Assembly: GCF_000143885.2 (NCBI RefSeq)
Contig: NC_018581.1
Coordinates: forward strand, 682,001-746,000
Source: Gordonia sp. KTR9
GTDB lineage: Bacteria; Actinomycetota; Actinomycetes; Mycobacteriales; Mycobacteriaceae
DNA: 64,000 nt
Reading direction: 5' to 3'
The notes under the pieces are model-generated. The model saw nothing but the letters and a program-made list of their open reading frames with translations. It was not told where the DNA came from and ran no database searches. Shown piece after piece: positions 8,526 through 17,546 of the stretch (position 1 is its first letter; each line of letters starts with the position of its first letter). The position numbers and the translations under genes were made by a program.

Positions 8526-10204
8526 CCGGGAACTCCTGCCGTGTGGTCGGGTCGCTCGGTCTCCAGCGTGGGGATGGCCGCGAGCAGCGCTCGGGTGTAG
8601 TCGGCGGCCGGCTCGTCGAAGATGTCCTCGACACTGCCGGTCTCGACCGCGCGGCCGTCCTTCATCACCAGAACGCGGTCGGAGACGTGGTAGATCACGC
8701 CCAGGTGATGGGAGATGAAGACATATGCGACACCCAGCTCGCGCTGCACGTCGGCGAGCAGGTCGAGGATCTGGGCCTGGATCGACACGTCGAGGGCGGA
8801 CACGGGTTCATCGCAGATGATGACATCGGGACGGGTGGCCAGGGCGCGGGCGATGGCCACCCGCTGACGCTGGCCGCCGGAGAGCTGCCGGGGTCGCCGG
8901 TTGAGGTGATCACGTGTGAGGCCGACGAGTTCGAGCTGCTCGAGGACGCGGTCGCGACGCTCGGCCCGGGACATTCCCCCGGCGGCCAGCAGTGGCTCTT
9001 CGACGATGCGTGCCACGGTGTGGCGCGGGTCGAAGGAACTCAGCGGGTCCTGGTAGATCACCTGGATGTTCTGGCGTTCCCGGCGAACTTGCTTGTCCGT
9101 CAGAGCTGCCCAGTCGTGTCCGTCGATCGTGACGGTTCCGGCGTCGGGACGCTCCAGATTCAGGAGTAGGCGCGCGACCGTGGACTTGCCCGACCCGGAT
9201 TCGCCGACGATGCCGAGTGTCTCACCGCGGCGGACATACAGACTGACGTCATCGACGGCGCGGAGGCGGCGCCCGGCGTCGAGTGTGAAGTGTTTCGTCA
9301 GATTCTCGGCTCGGAGGACGACCTCGTCGGCGATGGGTGCGCGCGACAGGGGAGCTCCGCCGCCGGTCGACGACAGACGGGTACCCCGGGCGTGGGCGGC
9401 CGGCACGGCGTCGAGGAGCTGCCGGGTGTAGGCGTGCGTAGGGTTGCCCAGTACGTCCCGGGTCGGTCCGTGCTCGACGAAGACCCCGTCCTTCATGACA
9501 TAGACATAGTCGGCGATGCGGGACACGACCGCGAGGTCATGGCTGATGAGCAGCAGGGCGGTCGCATCCTTCTTGCGTTCTTCGAGCAGGCTCAGGATCT
9601 GCGCCTGGACGGTGACATCGAGTGCAGTGGTCGGTTCATCGGCGATCAGCAGCGGGGGCCCGGCCGCCAGGGCCGACGCGATGAGAGCGCGTTGTCGCAG
9701 CCCACCGGAGAGCTGATGGGGATATTGGCCGGCTCGCAACGAGGGCTCCGGGATACCGACACTGGCGAGGAGCTCGACCACCCGGGCGTCGACCTCGTCG
9801 CGTGCGACGACACGGTGGGTGGTGAGTACCTCGGCGATCTCCGCGCCCACCGTACGGAGGGGGTCGAGTGAGACCAGGGCGTCCTGGAAGACGAACCCGA
9901 CCTCCTTGCCGCGTAGGGTCCGCCACCGCTTCTCGGAGAACTTCCGGGTGTCGTTACCGTTCACCCGCAGCTGATCTGCTTGTACCCGGGCGCCTGAACC
10001 GATCAGTCCCACGAGACTGCGAGCGGTCACGCTCTTGCCCGATCCGGACTCACCGACGATGGCCACGCTCTGACCGCGGTGGATGCTGAACGTGACGCCG
10101 TCGACGGCGGCGACGGTGCGGGCTCCGGATGGGAATCCCACCCGTAGGTTCGTCACCTCCACCAGGGGCGTCTGCGATACGGGCGGTGTGATGAGCGCGG
10201 TCAC
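8522..10204 (-). CDS. Dipeptide/oligopeptide-type ABC transporter, tandem ATPase domains
   Basis: A 560-residue fusion of the two ATPase subunits (DppD plus DppF type) that power family-5 peptide or nickel importers. The first domain has Walker A GESGSGKS at 51-58 and signature LSGGLRQR. The second has Walker A GESGSGKS near residue 345, signature LSGGQRQR and Walker [15 protein letters not shown]. Each domain ends in the oligopeptide-type extension ([13 protein letters not shown] and [13 protein letters not shown]). The GTG start at 10204 shares GTGA with the stop of the permease gene, which rules out the much longer open frame upstream. Confidence 0.95.
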   Translation of the reverse strand: MTALITPPVSQTPLVEVTNLRVGFPSGARTVAAVDGVTFSIHRGQSVAIVGESGSGKSVTARSLVGLIGSGARVQADQLRVNGNDTRKFSEKRWRTLRGKEVGFVFQDALVSLDPLRTVGAEIAEVLTTHRVVARDEVDARVVELLASVGIPEPSLRAGQYPHQLSGGLRQRALIASALAAGPPLLIADEPTTALDVTVQAQILSLLEERKKDATALLLISHDLAVVSRIADYVYVMKDGVFVEHGPTRDVLGNPTHAYTRQLLDAVPAAHARGTRLSSTGGGAPLSRAPIADEVVLRAENLTKHFTLDAGRRLRAVDDVSLYVRRGETLGIVGESGSGKSTVARLLLNLERPDAGTVTIDGHDWAALTDKQVRRERQNIQVIYQDPLSSFDPRHTVARIVEEPLLAAGGMSRAERRDRVLEQLELVGLTRDHLNRRPRQLSGGQRQRVAIARALATRPDVIICDEPVSALDVSIQAQILDLLADVQRELGVAYVFISHHLGVIYHVSDRVLVMKDGRAVETGSVEDIFDEPAADYTRALLAAIPTLETERPDHTAGVPG

Positions 10205-11088
10205 GGGGTGCTCCGTCCGTCGTTGCGGCGCTGCAGGTACCGTCCGACGACGGTCACCGAGAGAACGGTCAGGGTGATGGCGAGACCGGGGAACACGGCG
10301 GGCCACCACGCCACGGAGAAGTAGGTGCGGCTCGCGGAGAGCATGCTGCCCCACTCGGCGGTGGGGGGTTGGGGTCCCAGGCCGAGGAAGCTCAAGGAGG
10401 ACGCTATCCCGATCGCCGAGCCGATGCCGATGGTGCCGAGAACGAGGACGGGCCCGATCGCGTTGGGGACGATGTGTCGTGCGACGACGTTGGCCTGGCT
10501 CCAACCCAGTGCCCGAGCTGCCTCGACGAAAACCGCTCCGCGCAAACGGATCACCTCGCCGCGGACGAGTCGCGCATAGCTCGGCATGGTCACGACGGCA
10601 ACACCGATGATGGTGGTCATGGTTCCGGGCCCGCGTGCGGCCACGATCAGGAACACCAGCAGCAGACCGGGAATGGAGAGGAACACGTCGAGCAGGCGGG
10701 ACACGACCCAGTCGCCGATGCGACCGCCGCGGGCGGCGAACACACCTATCACCGTGCCGACGACAACGGCGAAGAGAGTGGCGCTCACCCCGATGAGCAG
10801 GGACGGTCCCGCTCCGTAGACGATGCGGGCGTAGATGTCCCGGCCGTTCTGGTCGGTCCCGAAGATGTGCTCCCAACTGGGTGCCAGGAGCATGTCGAGC
10901 GGATCGCCCGCATTGGGATCGCGACTCGTGAACCAGGACGGGAAGACGGCGACGAACGTCATCAGCAGAATGAACGCGCTGCTCAATGTCACCGAGATCC
11001 GAAGACGTCGAACTCGTTGTGTCCAGCTCGGTCCGGCGGTGAACCGTACCGAGCCCGCGGGCACTGTCCCGACGTCAGGTGTCGTCAT
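10201..11088 (-). CDS. ABC transporter permease, DppC-like
   Basis: A 295-residue inner-membrane permease of the binding-protein-dependent family. It has one N-terminal membrane segment ([17 protein letters not shown]), the [26 protein letters not shown] signature of DppC/OppC proteins, five further hydrophobic segments and the EAA loop [24 protein letters not shown]. It pairs with the DppB-like permease, whose 3' end overlaps its start by 14 bases. The tandem ATPase follows, sharing GTGA. Confidence 0.94.
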   Translation of the reverse strand: MTTPDVGTVPAGSVRFTAGPSWTQRVRRLRISVTLSSAFILLMTFVAVFPSWFTSRDPNAGDPLDMLLAPSWEHIFGTDQNGRDIYARIVYGAGPSLLIGVSATLFAVVVGTVIGVFAARGGRIGDWVVSRLLDVFLSIPGLLLVFLIVAARGPGTMTTIIGVAVVTMPSYARLVRGEVIRLRGAVFVEAARALGWSQANVVARHIVPNAIGPVLVLGTIGIGSAIGIASSLSFLGLGPQPPTAEWGSMLSASRTYFSVAWWPAVFPGLAITLTVLSVTVVGRYLQRRNDGRSTP

Positions 11089-12103
11089 CTGCTCGTCTTC
11101 CGTCGATGGGCCCCGAGGGGACCGGGGATGTGGCGTCGCGCAGACGCGGGTCCAGCCACCCGTATGCGGCGTCGATCAGCGTGTTCACGATGGTGTAGAA
11201 GGTCGCGGCGATGATGACGACGCCGAGGATCAGGGGCAGGTCCTTGCCGATGACGGCCGCAATGGTCAACCGGCCCAGTCCTTCTCGTGAAAACACCTGT
11301 TCGACGACGACAGCACCGCTGATCAGTGTGCCGACGATCAGCCCCCACATGGTGATGACCGGCATCGCCGCGTGCCGGATGACGTGCCGCACGAGTACCG
11401 CCGTCTGACCGATGCCCCGCGATCTCGCGGTCACCACGAACGGTTCGTGGAGGGTCTGCTCGACGCCATGGCGCAGTACCTGAGAGAGCAGGGCTGCCGG
11501 GGTTGCCGAGAGAGCGATCGTCGGCAACACCAGTGATGCGATGCCGTCGGACCCGACCGAGGGAAACCAGTTCAGGTTGAAGGAGAAGACCGTCAGCAGC
11601 AGGATGCCGAGCCAGAACGTCGGAATCGCGACCGTCAGCACCTCGAGCGAGGTCACCGGTCCCCGGATCAGACCCGGACGGTTGGCGGTCGCCAGTCCTA
11701 TCACGAGGGCGACCACCAGCGACAGGACCGCCGAGACCGTCACGAGTTGCATCGTGGGCCAGATCTGTCCGGCGATGGCCTCGCTCACGGGCATCCGCAA
11801 CGCGTAGGACTGCCCGAGGTCACCGTGCAGGAGCCTCCAGAAGTAGTTGACGTACTGCACGACGATCGGGTCGTCGAGCTTGTAGTCGCTGATGATCTGG
11901 GCGCGGACCTCGGGCGAGACCTGGTTCGGTCCGATGATGGCGTTGATCGGCGACCCGCCGCCCGCGTGGATCACGAGGAAGGTCGCGGTGATCGCGCCCC
12001 ACAACACGAAGAGCGACACGAGTAGCCGGCGGGCGACCGCCCGACCCACGGTCCGCGTACGCGGGACCTGGGTCGGACCGGCCACCGCTTCGATCACCGT
12101 CAT
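11075..12103 (-). CDS. ABC transporter permease, DppB-like
   Basis: A 342-residue permease with about six membrane segments. The N-terminal VARRLLVSLFVLWGAITATFLVIHAGGGSP and the PDP-like region ISDYKLDDPIVVQYVNYFWRLLHGDLGQSY are diagnostic of DppB/OppB proteins. The EAA loop is VTARSRGIGQTAVLVRHVIRHAAMPVITMWG. The start at 12103 shares ATGA with the stop of the binding-protein gene, so translation of the importer subunits is coupled. Confidence 0.94.
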   Translation of the reverse strand: MTVIEAVAGPTQVPRTRTVGRAVARRLLVSLFVLWGAITATFLVIHAGGGSPINAIIGPNQVSPEVRAQIISDYKLDDPIVVQYVNYFWRLLHGDLGQSYALRMPVSEAIAGQIWPTMQLVTVSAVLSLVVALVIGLATANRPGLIRGPVTSLEVLTVAIPTFWLGILLLTVFSFNLNWFPSVGSDGIASLVLPTIALSATPAALLSQVLRHGVEQTLHEPFVVTARSRGIGQTAVLVRHVIRHAAMPVITMWGLIVGTLISGAVVVEQVFSREGLGRLTIAAVIGKDLPLILGVVIIAATFYTIVNTLIDAAYGWLDPRLRDATSPVPSGPIDGRRADDDT

Positions 12104-13779
12104 GGTGCGAGCCAGGCATCGTAGAAGGTGGGGAATGCCTGTGGCTCGAACTCGACACCCTGGACCTTGTCTCTGCGGCCGAGCGCGTAATTGAACACGA
12201 AGACCGGGAACACCGCGGCATCGTCGGCGATCTGTTGCTGAGCGCGGCCGTAGATCTCGGACTGCTTGGTCAGGTCCGTCTCGCCCAGAGCGGCGACCAG
12301 ATCAGCATCGACTGCCGGGTTCGAATACCGGGCGAAATTGGTGCCGAACGTGTCCGGCAGTGCCGGGATGTTCGACGAATGCGACAGTGTGCGAAGCGCA
12401 TCGGGAGATGCACGCTGCCAGCTGATGTCGGCGACGTCGTAGTCGCCGCGATAGAGGCGCGACAGGTACTCGTCGACGGTGACATTCTTGATCTGATAGT
12501 CGATCCCGAGCTTCTTGGCCGACGACTGCACCTGTTCGAGCAGTGTGTCGCGCTGTTCTCGGGCAATGTCCGCGAGGAAGGGATGTACGACGGTCAGTCG
12601 CTGTCCGTTCTTGGTGCGGTATCCCTCGCCGTCCTTGGCGATCCAACCAGCCTCGTCGAGAAGGGTGTTCGCCTTGTCCTCGTCGAAGGCGTACGCGGAT
12701 TCGCTTTCCTTGTTGTAGCCCACCGTCGCGGGGCTCAGCGTGTTCTTCGCCGGCTGGAAGACCCCGAAGTAGAGCTTGTCGACGATGGCGTCCCAGTTGA
12801 TCCCGGCGCGGAACGCCTCCCGCACCTTGAGATCCGCGAAGGCACCCCGGGCCGTGTTGGGGTAGTAGTTGTAGTTTCCGCCGGGTGCCTGTTCGGTGTC
12901 GACGGTGAAACCCGGTGTCTCTTTGAGCTGAGAGACGTTGACCGGCGGAACGCTGGCGATGGCATCGACCTGGTTGCTGGTCAGCGCCCCATACCGTGAC
13001 GAGTCCTCCGAGATCTCTTTGATGCTGATGCCCTGCAGGTACGCCTTACCGGTATGACCGGCGTTCCCCGGTCCCCAGTTGTAGGCGTCGTTTCGGACGT
13101 AGTCGATACCCTTGTTGGGCTGGTACCCGTCCGGGCTGACGAATGGGCCGGTCCCGACGATCTTGCTGCACAGCGCATCCGGCCCCTTGGTCAACGTCGA
13201 GGGGGCCTCGATTCCGAGGTATGCGGTGGCCGCTGACGGCAGGAAGGCCGAATTGGGTTCCGAGAAAGTCACTTCCACATGGGTGGGATCGATGACCTTG
13301 GTGCCGGTGTAGGTGGCGATGGTGTTGGCGGCCAGTTGGGACTTGGTCGCCGGGTCGACGATGTGGTCGAAGTTCGCCTTCACGGCGTTGCCGTCGAACT
13401 TCTCTCCGTTGGAGAAGGTCACGTCATCGCGCAGGGTGAAGCTGCAGGTCCGCTGATCAGGGGAGACGCTCCACTCGGTGGCCAGCCACGGAGCCAGGGT
13501 CCCGTCCTTGTTCAGGGCCACCAGCGAATCGAGAATCGGCCGCGCGTAGAAACCCGCGACATCTGCCGGGCTCTGGTGTGGGTCGAGGCAGTCGCCGGGC
13601 CCGCTGGCGCTGGCGAATCGGAGCGTACCGCCGTCGACCGGGTCGCCGGTTGCCGCAGGCGAATCACCGCCATTGCCGGAGCCGCAGGCGGCGATGAGGC
13701 ACGCCGTCAGTGTCGCCAGGACTGTGGCCTTGGTTCGATGTCTCCGTTTGTGCCGGACGGACGTGGTCGGGGTGGCCAT
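12100..13779 (-). CDS. Family-5 solute-binding lipoprotein of the ABC importer
   Basis: A 559-residue extracytoplasmic binding protein. A basic N-terminus and hydrophobic segment end in the lipobox IAAC, with Cys32 as lipidation site. Family-5 features follow: GGTLRFASASGPGDCLDPHQS, LAPWLATEWSVSPDQRTCSFTLRDDVTFSNGEKFDG and VREAFRAGINWDAIVDKL. The ATG at 13779 has an AGGAGAAGAG ribosome site just upstream. It is the first gene of the operon, about 145 bases below a SAM-IV-like riboswitch. Such proteins bind peptides, nickel chelates or other small polar molecules, and a sulfur-containing ligand is inferred from the riboswitch and neighbouring enzymes. Confidence 0.93.
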   Translation of the reverse strand: MATPTTSVRHKRRHRTKATVLATLTACLIAACGSGNGGDSPAATGDPVDGGTLRFASASGPGDCLDPHQSPADVAGFYARPILDSLVALNKDGTLAPWLATEWSVSPDQRTCSFTLRDDVTFSNGEKFDGNAVKANFDHIVDPATKSQLAANTIATYTGTKVIDPTHVEVTFSEPNSAFLPSAATAYLGIEAPSTLTKGPDALCSKIVGTGPFVSPDGYQPNKGIDYVRNDAYNWGPGNAGHTGKAYLQGISIKEISEDSSRYGALTSNQVDAIASVPPVNVSQLKETPGFTVDTEQAPGGNYNYYPNTARGAFADLKVREAFRAGINWDAIVDKLYFGVFQPAKNTLSPATVGYNKESESAYAFDEDKANTLLDEAGWIAKDGEGYRTKNGQRLTVVHPFLADIAREQRDTLLEQVQSSAKKLGIDYQIKNVTVDEYLSRLYRGDYDVADISWQRASPDALRTLSHSSNIPALPDTFGTNFARYSNPAVDADLVAALGETDLTKQSEIYGRAQQQIADDAAVFPVFVFNYALGRRDKVQGVEFEPQAFPTFYDAWLAP

Positions 13780-13925
13780 CTCTTCTCCTGATGTGTGGTG
13801 ACGCATAGCGATTGCGGAAGGCATGAACTGCGTGAACGCGGCGATCGTGGGCGCGCTGGACCGAACTGGTCCGGCCAGGGGCCGACAGCGTCGGCAGATG
13901 ATCATCGAACTCCCGCACTCTTCCC

Positions 13926-14062
13926 TGGGGTTCGTATGAGTCGAACCCGCGCTTGCTCCGTCCCCGGTTGCCGGTGGAGCCGTGTCGTTTATCCAGGGCA
14001 CCCCGCCGCGGTGGAGGGTTGCCGATCAGCCAGCTGGAACTTGGCGCTGATACTCGTTGACA
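13926..14062 (-). ncRNA. SAM-IV riboswitch (S-adenosylmethionine sensor)
   Basis: Read on the minus strand, this leader matches the conserved blocks of SAM-IV that I recall for actinobacteria. They come in order: GGCAACCCTCC (14013-14023), GGGGTGCCC (13996-14004) and, at the 3' end, GCAAGCGCGGGTTCG (13942-13956). The 3' end closes with a 7-bp hairpin, GGGTTCG / CGAACCC (13928-13948). There is no T run after it, so control is more likely translational, or by transcription termination of another kind. A TAAGGT at about 14113-14118 upstream may be the -10 box. SAM-IV elements normally precede sulfur genes, which fits the operon that follows. Confidence 0.85.
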
Positions 14063-14271
14063 CACAACAGTTCTTGTTCGCGCGCAAGGCCGCGTCCAAG
14101 CACTGCATCGAAACCTTATCCACATTCGGACTCAGATCTCACATTCGAAGGTCACTAATAATCTCTGCGAGTCCAAGGCTTGAGGCAGGACCGGGGACAC
14201 GGCGGATGAGCCTCGGCGGCCACGACGACCGGTGGTGTGAACCGGGGGGTCACGCGGGTATACGAACTCCC

Positions 14272-15192
14272 ATGCAAACGTTCCTGCCCTACCCGGATTT
14301 CCGGCGCTCCGCCGACGTCCTCGACCCCGCCAGGCTCGGCAAACAGCGGGTCGAGACATTGCAGATCCTGCGGGCGCTCGAACTCTTCGACTACGGCTGG
14401 ACCAGTCATCCCGCGGTGATGATGTGGCGTGGGCACACCCCGGCACTGGTCGCCTACGGGCTCGCCGTCGTCGATGTGTGGACTCGCGAAGGGCGTGCGG
14501 ACAGCACCGCGGCGATGATCGCCGAGTTCGCGCCCGATGTGGTGGGGCGACCCCAGTCCGAGTTGGCCGCGCAGGGTCTGATGCCCGAGTGGCTGGGGGA
14601 TGACAGGCTGCATCGCAGTCATCGTGCCGCGCTGCTCCGCAAGGCGCCGGACTTCTACGGCGCCGTGTTCGACGACGTCGATGACGAGCAACCGTACTTC
14701 TGGCCTGCTCCGCCCGTCGCCGAGGTCCGTGACCTGGATGCGCCGACCCGCACCGTATGGGTTGTGCGGGCGACCTCGGACGAGCAGTACGCCGAATTCC
14801 GACGTCGGCGGATCGTCGGGTTCGGCACCGAGTCCGGCGTCGACGTCGACGCGACGGCGGGCGCCGACGCGTCCCTCCGGACGCTGCTGAAGGAGCGCAG
14901 TCCGGGGCGTCGGCCGGGAAAGGACCTCCGCGTGCTGGCGTCCTTCGTCTCCGACCTGGCGGCCGGGGACGAGGTCGCCATCCTTCCACCGCAGAACACC
15001 GGTGCCGTGGACGTGGACACGCTCGTGCTCGGCGTGGTGGATGGCGACTACGAGTTCTCGACCCGCGGCAAGACGCTCACGCCGCATCGCCGCCGCGTCC
15101 GGTGGACCGGCACGCTCGAGCGGGCGGCCGTCACCCCGCCGGCGTTGCTGCAGAACCCGCGCACACTGTTCCCCGCGTCCGTGACACCCTGA
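14272..15192 (+). CDS. MSMEG_6728-family protein with C-terminal extension
   Basis: A 306-residue protein. Residues 1-140 (MQTFLPYPDFRRSADVLDPARLGKQRVETLQIL, then TSHPAVMMWRGHTPAL and HRSHRAALLRKAPDFYG) match the MSMEG_6728-type proteins, which are related to pyrimidine-dimer DNA glycosylases. The second half (VWVVRATSDEQYAEFRRRRIVGFGTESGVD, then KDLRVLASFVSDLAAGDEVAILP) resembles the small PUA-like N-terminal domain of restriction-system proteins. A role in DNA repair or DNA-end recognition is inference. The gene is divergent from the riboswitch operon. A much longer upstream extension is open but lacks coding character. Confidence 0.72.
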   Translation: MQTFLPYPDFRRSADVLDPARLGKQRVETLQILRALELFDYGWTSHPAVMMWRGHTPALVAYGLAVVDVWTREGRADSTAAMIAEFAPDVVGRPQSELAAQGLMPEWLGDDRLHRSHRAALLRKAPDFYGAVFDDVDDEQPYFWPAPPVAEVRDLDAPTRTVWVVRATSDEQYAEFRRRRIVGFGTESGVDVDATAGADASLRTLLKERSPGRRPGKDLRVLASFVSDLAAGDEVAILPPQNTGAVDVDTLVLGVVDGDYEFSTRGKTLTPHRRRVRWTGTLERAAVTPPALLQNPRTLFPASVTP

Positions 15193-15578
15193 GCGATCCA
15201 GGGCAGTGTTGTCGTCCGATCGGCCGAATCTCCGTCGGCCGGTCGCAGCGAAGCCCCCGTGCCGAGCGATGTGCAGGCACCGTTTCCGGCCCGAGCTCAC
15301 CGGTCGATTCGGCGTACCGGGAGGCCAGAATTGCTGCTCAGGCGCGCGGTGCTCGCGCTACGCGATATTTGTCATCGTGAAAACGCTTCGAATCCTGGTT
15401 TTGTCGCGCTGACCCGCGAGATGAACGGAAATCGTCGCCGGCGGAGTAATGCGGACGGGATTCGCCCCGGTGCGTATGGTGAAACGTATTCGGATCGATA
15501 TCTCCACGTGTGAATTCCGTTGTCGAGACGACGGCGCGGTTGCGGTGATGTGAGCGGTAGTGATGTGAAGGGACTGTG
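15193..15578. other. 386-base intergenic region
   Basis: No gene could be supported here. It is somewhat more AT-rich than its surroundings near 15360-15560, with runs such as GATATTTGTCATCG and TGAAACGTATTCGG, which suggests a promoter region for the secreted esterase that follows. No clear -35/-10 pair or palindrome was found. Confidence 0.5.
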
Positions 15579-16604
15579 ATGTCCGCAGCGGATGGTGCTC
15601 TCTGCCGACGCCTGGTCGCCACCATGATCTCGATCGCGGCACTCGTTGTCACGCCGGCCATTCCGTCGATTGCCGGCGCGGAACCGGGAAACGGATCGAC
15701 CCGGGCCGAGGCGTTGGCCCGCGCGGTCGCCGACGGCCGGGTCCTCGACCTGTCGGTCTACTCGCCGTCGATGAAACGCAGTGTGCCGGTGCGAGTGCTC
15801 ATGCCGGCGGACCGATCGGTGCCCCGGCCGACGCTCTACCTGCTGAACGGCGCCGGTGGCGGAGAGGGTACCGGGCACTGGTTCGAGCAGACCGACATCG
15901 TCGATTTCGTCTCCGACAAGAATGTGAACGTGGTCGTGCCGATGCGCGGCGCATACAGCTATTACACCGACTGGGTGAAAGTCGACCCGGTTCTCGGGCG
16001 CAATAAATGGACGACCTTTCTGACCAGCGAATTGCCGCCGCTCATCGACCAGAAATTGAATACGACCGGGGTGAATGCGATCGCGGGGATCTCGATGGCG
16101 GGGACGTCGTCGCTGAGCCTCGCCGAGTCCGCGCCCGAGCTCTACCGGGCCGTCGCGTCCTACAGCGGATGTGCGGAGACGAGTACGAATCTGGGCCGGC
16201 TGGCGATCCGGGCGGTGGTCGAGGGCCGCGGCGGGGGTGACATCGCCAACATCTGGGGTCCGGTCGGGTCCCCGGGGTGGCGTGCCCACGATCCGGTCGT
16301 CAACGCCTACAAGTTGCGCGGCAAGGCGATCTACATCAGCACCGGCACGGGGGTTCCCGGGCCGCATGACCAGTTGCAGAGCCAGGGAATCGACGGGAAG
16401 ACGACGATCTACATCGACCAGATCGCGGTCGGTGGCGCGATCGAGGCCGCGACGCACCAATGCACCTTGAATCTCGACCGCCGGCTCAAGCAACTCGCCA
16501 TCCCCGCTACCGTCGACTACACACCCGGTACGCACGCCTGGCCGTACTGGCAGGACCAGCTCGTGAAGTCGTGGCCGATGCTCGAAGGCGCGCTCACCGA
16601 CTGA
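15579..16604 (+). CDS. Secreted esterase / mycolyltransferase (antigen 85-like)
   Basis: A 341-residue alpha/beta hydrolase with an N-terminal signal peptide (hydrophobic MISIAALVVTPAIPSIAG, cleaved near GAEPG). It shows the antigen-85/esterase-D layout: VPVRVLMPADRS...TLYLLNGAGGG, then WFEQTDIVDFVSDKNVNVVVPMRGAYSYYTDW, the nucleophile elbow GISMAG, and a C-terminal GTHAWPYWQDQL with the likely catalytic His. In the Corynebacteriales such proteins transfer mycolic acids onto trehalose or arabinogalactan in the cell wall. Whether this one is a transferase or a plain esterase cannot be told. A GTG three bases upstream is an alternative start. Confidence 0.85.
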   Translation: MSAADGALCRRLVATMISIAALVVTPAIPSIAGAEPGNGSTRAEALARAVADGRVLDLSVYSPSMKRSVPVRVLMPADRSVPRPTLYLLNGAGGGEGTGHWFEQTDIVDFVSDKNVNVVVPMRGAYSYYTDWVKVDPVLGRNKWTTFLTSELPPLIDQKLNTTGVNAIAGISMAGTSSLSLAESAPELYRAVASYSGCAETSTNLGRLAIRAVVEGRGGGDIANIWGPVGSPGWRAHDPVVNAYKLRGKAIYISTGTGVPGPHDQLQSQGIDGKTTIYIDQIAVGGAIEAATHQCTLNLDRRLKQLAIPATVDYTPGTHAWPYWQDQLVKSWPMLEGALTD

Positions 16605-16625
16605 CCGCCGGAGATCTGTCACGAT

Positions 16626-17441
16626 GTGACCGTGACTGCGACCCCCGGTGCGCCGAGCCCCATCCCGAGCCTGCCGAACCTGCGCGACCTCGGCGGCTGG
16701 CGCACCGTCGACGGCCGCACCGTCCGATCCGGGCTCCTGTTCCGCTCGACGGACTTCTCCGCCCTCGACATCTCCGACGTACCCGCGCTGGAGGCGCTGG
16801 GGCTGACGGCCGTGTACGACCTCAGGTCGGAGCACGAGAGCGAAGCCATCCCGGATCCCGTTCTGCCCGGTGCGTCGAACATCGCTCTCGACGTCCTCGC
16901 CGATGCGCAGATGTCGATTCCGGCCAACATCGGTGCGGTTCTCGCCGATCCCGCCGTCGTCGCAGAGGCAGGCGAGATGTTGTCGGGCGGCAAGGCGCGC
17001 GCGATGATCTCCGGGACCTATCGCGAGATGATCACGCTGCCCAGTGCGACCGCCGCCTACACCCGGTTCTTTCGAGGGCTGCTCGACGATGGGACGACGC
17101 CGGCCCTGGTGCACTGCACCACCGGCAAGGACCGAACCGGGTGGGCAGCCGCGGCGTTCCTGACCTTGCTCGGAGTGCCCGCGGACGACGTGTACCGCGA
17201 CTACCTCCTCACCAACGAACGTCTCATCCCCTCGCTCGGGCACATCTTCGACGGGTTCGCCGCGGCCGGGGGTGATCCCGAACTGCTCGTCGGCGTACTG
17301 GGGGTCGACGCCGGTTACCTCGACGCGGCCTTCGACGAGGTGCGCACTCGTTTCGGCGGGATCGAGGGCTACTTCAGCGAGGCGCTGGGCCTGGACGCCG
17401 AAGACCGGCGAGCCCTCCGGGACCGCTACCTCGAGGGGTGA
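16626..17441 (+). CDS. Tyrosine-protein phosphatase (PtpB-like)
   Basis: A 271-residue protein with the actinobacterial PtpB-type architecture: NLRDLGGWRTVDGRTVRSGLLFRSTDFS near the N-terminus, GLTAVYDLRSEHE, and the P-loop HCTTGKDRTGWAAAAFL holding the CX5R catalytic motif. The C-terminal helices follow DVYRDYLLTN. No signal peptide is evident, though homologues in mycobacteria are secreted. It begins with GTG 21 bases after the esterase stop and could be co-transcribed with it. It may act on phosphotyrosine, phosphoserine or phosphoinositides, and the substrate is unknown. Confidence 0.9.
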   Translation: MTVTATPGAPSPIPSLPNLRDLGGWRTVDGRTVRSGLLFRSTDFSALDISDVPALEALGLTAVYDLRSEHESEAIPDPVLPGASNIALDVLADAQMSIPANIGAVLADPAVVAEAGEMLSGGKARAMISGTYREMITLPSATAAYTRFFRGLLDDGTTPALVHCTTGKDRTGWAAAAFLTLLGVPADDVYRDYLLTNERLIPSLGHIFDGFAAAGGDPELLVGVLGVDAGYLDAAFDEVRTRFGGIEGYFSEALGLDAEDRRALRDRYLEG

Positions 17442-17546
17442 GGTCGCCGTGAATTGCGCAGTGCGACCGGGAGACCCGGCCGGAGGCCACCAGATGTACC
17501 GCCCGCGACCGAGCTGAGCATCGACGCCGGTCGGTAGTGTTTTGGG

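Noticed and set aside
13780..13905. An upstream ATG (13905) with a Cys-containing start, MIICRRC, below the riboswitch
   Set aside because: It looked like a cysteine-sensing leader peptide, but it runs in frame without a stop into the binding-protein gene and would bury its signal peptide. The ATG at 13779 has a much better ribosome site.
13928..13948. tRNA-like GGTTCG element near the riboswitch
   Set aside because: It resembled a T-loop, but no cloverleaf could be built and the sequence fits the 3' end of SAM-IV better.
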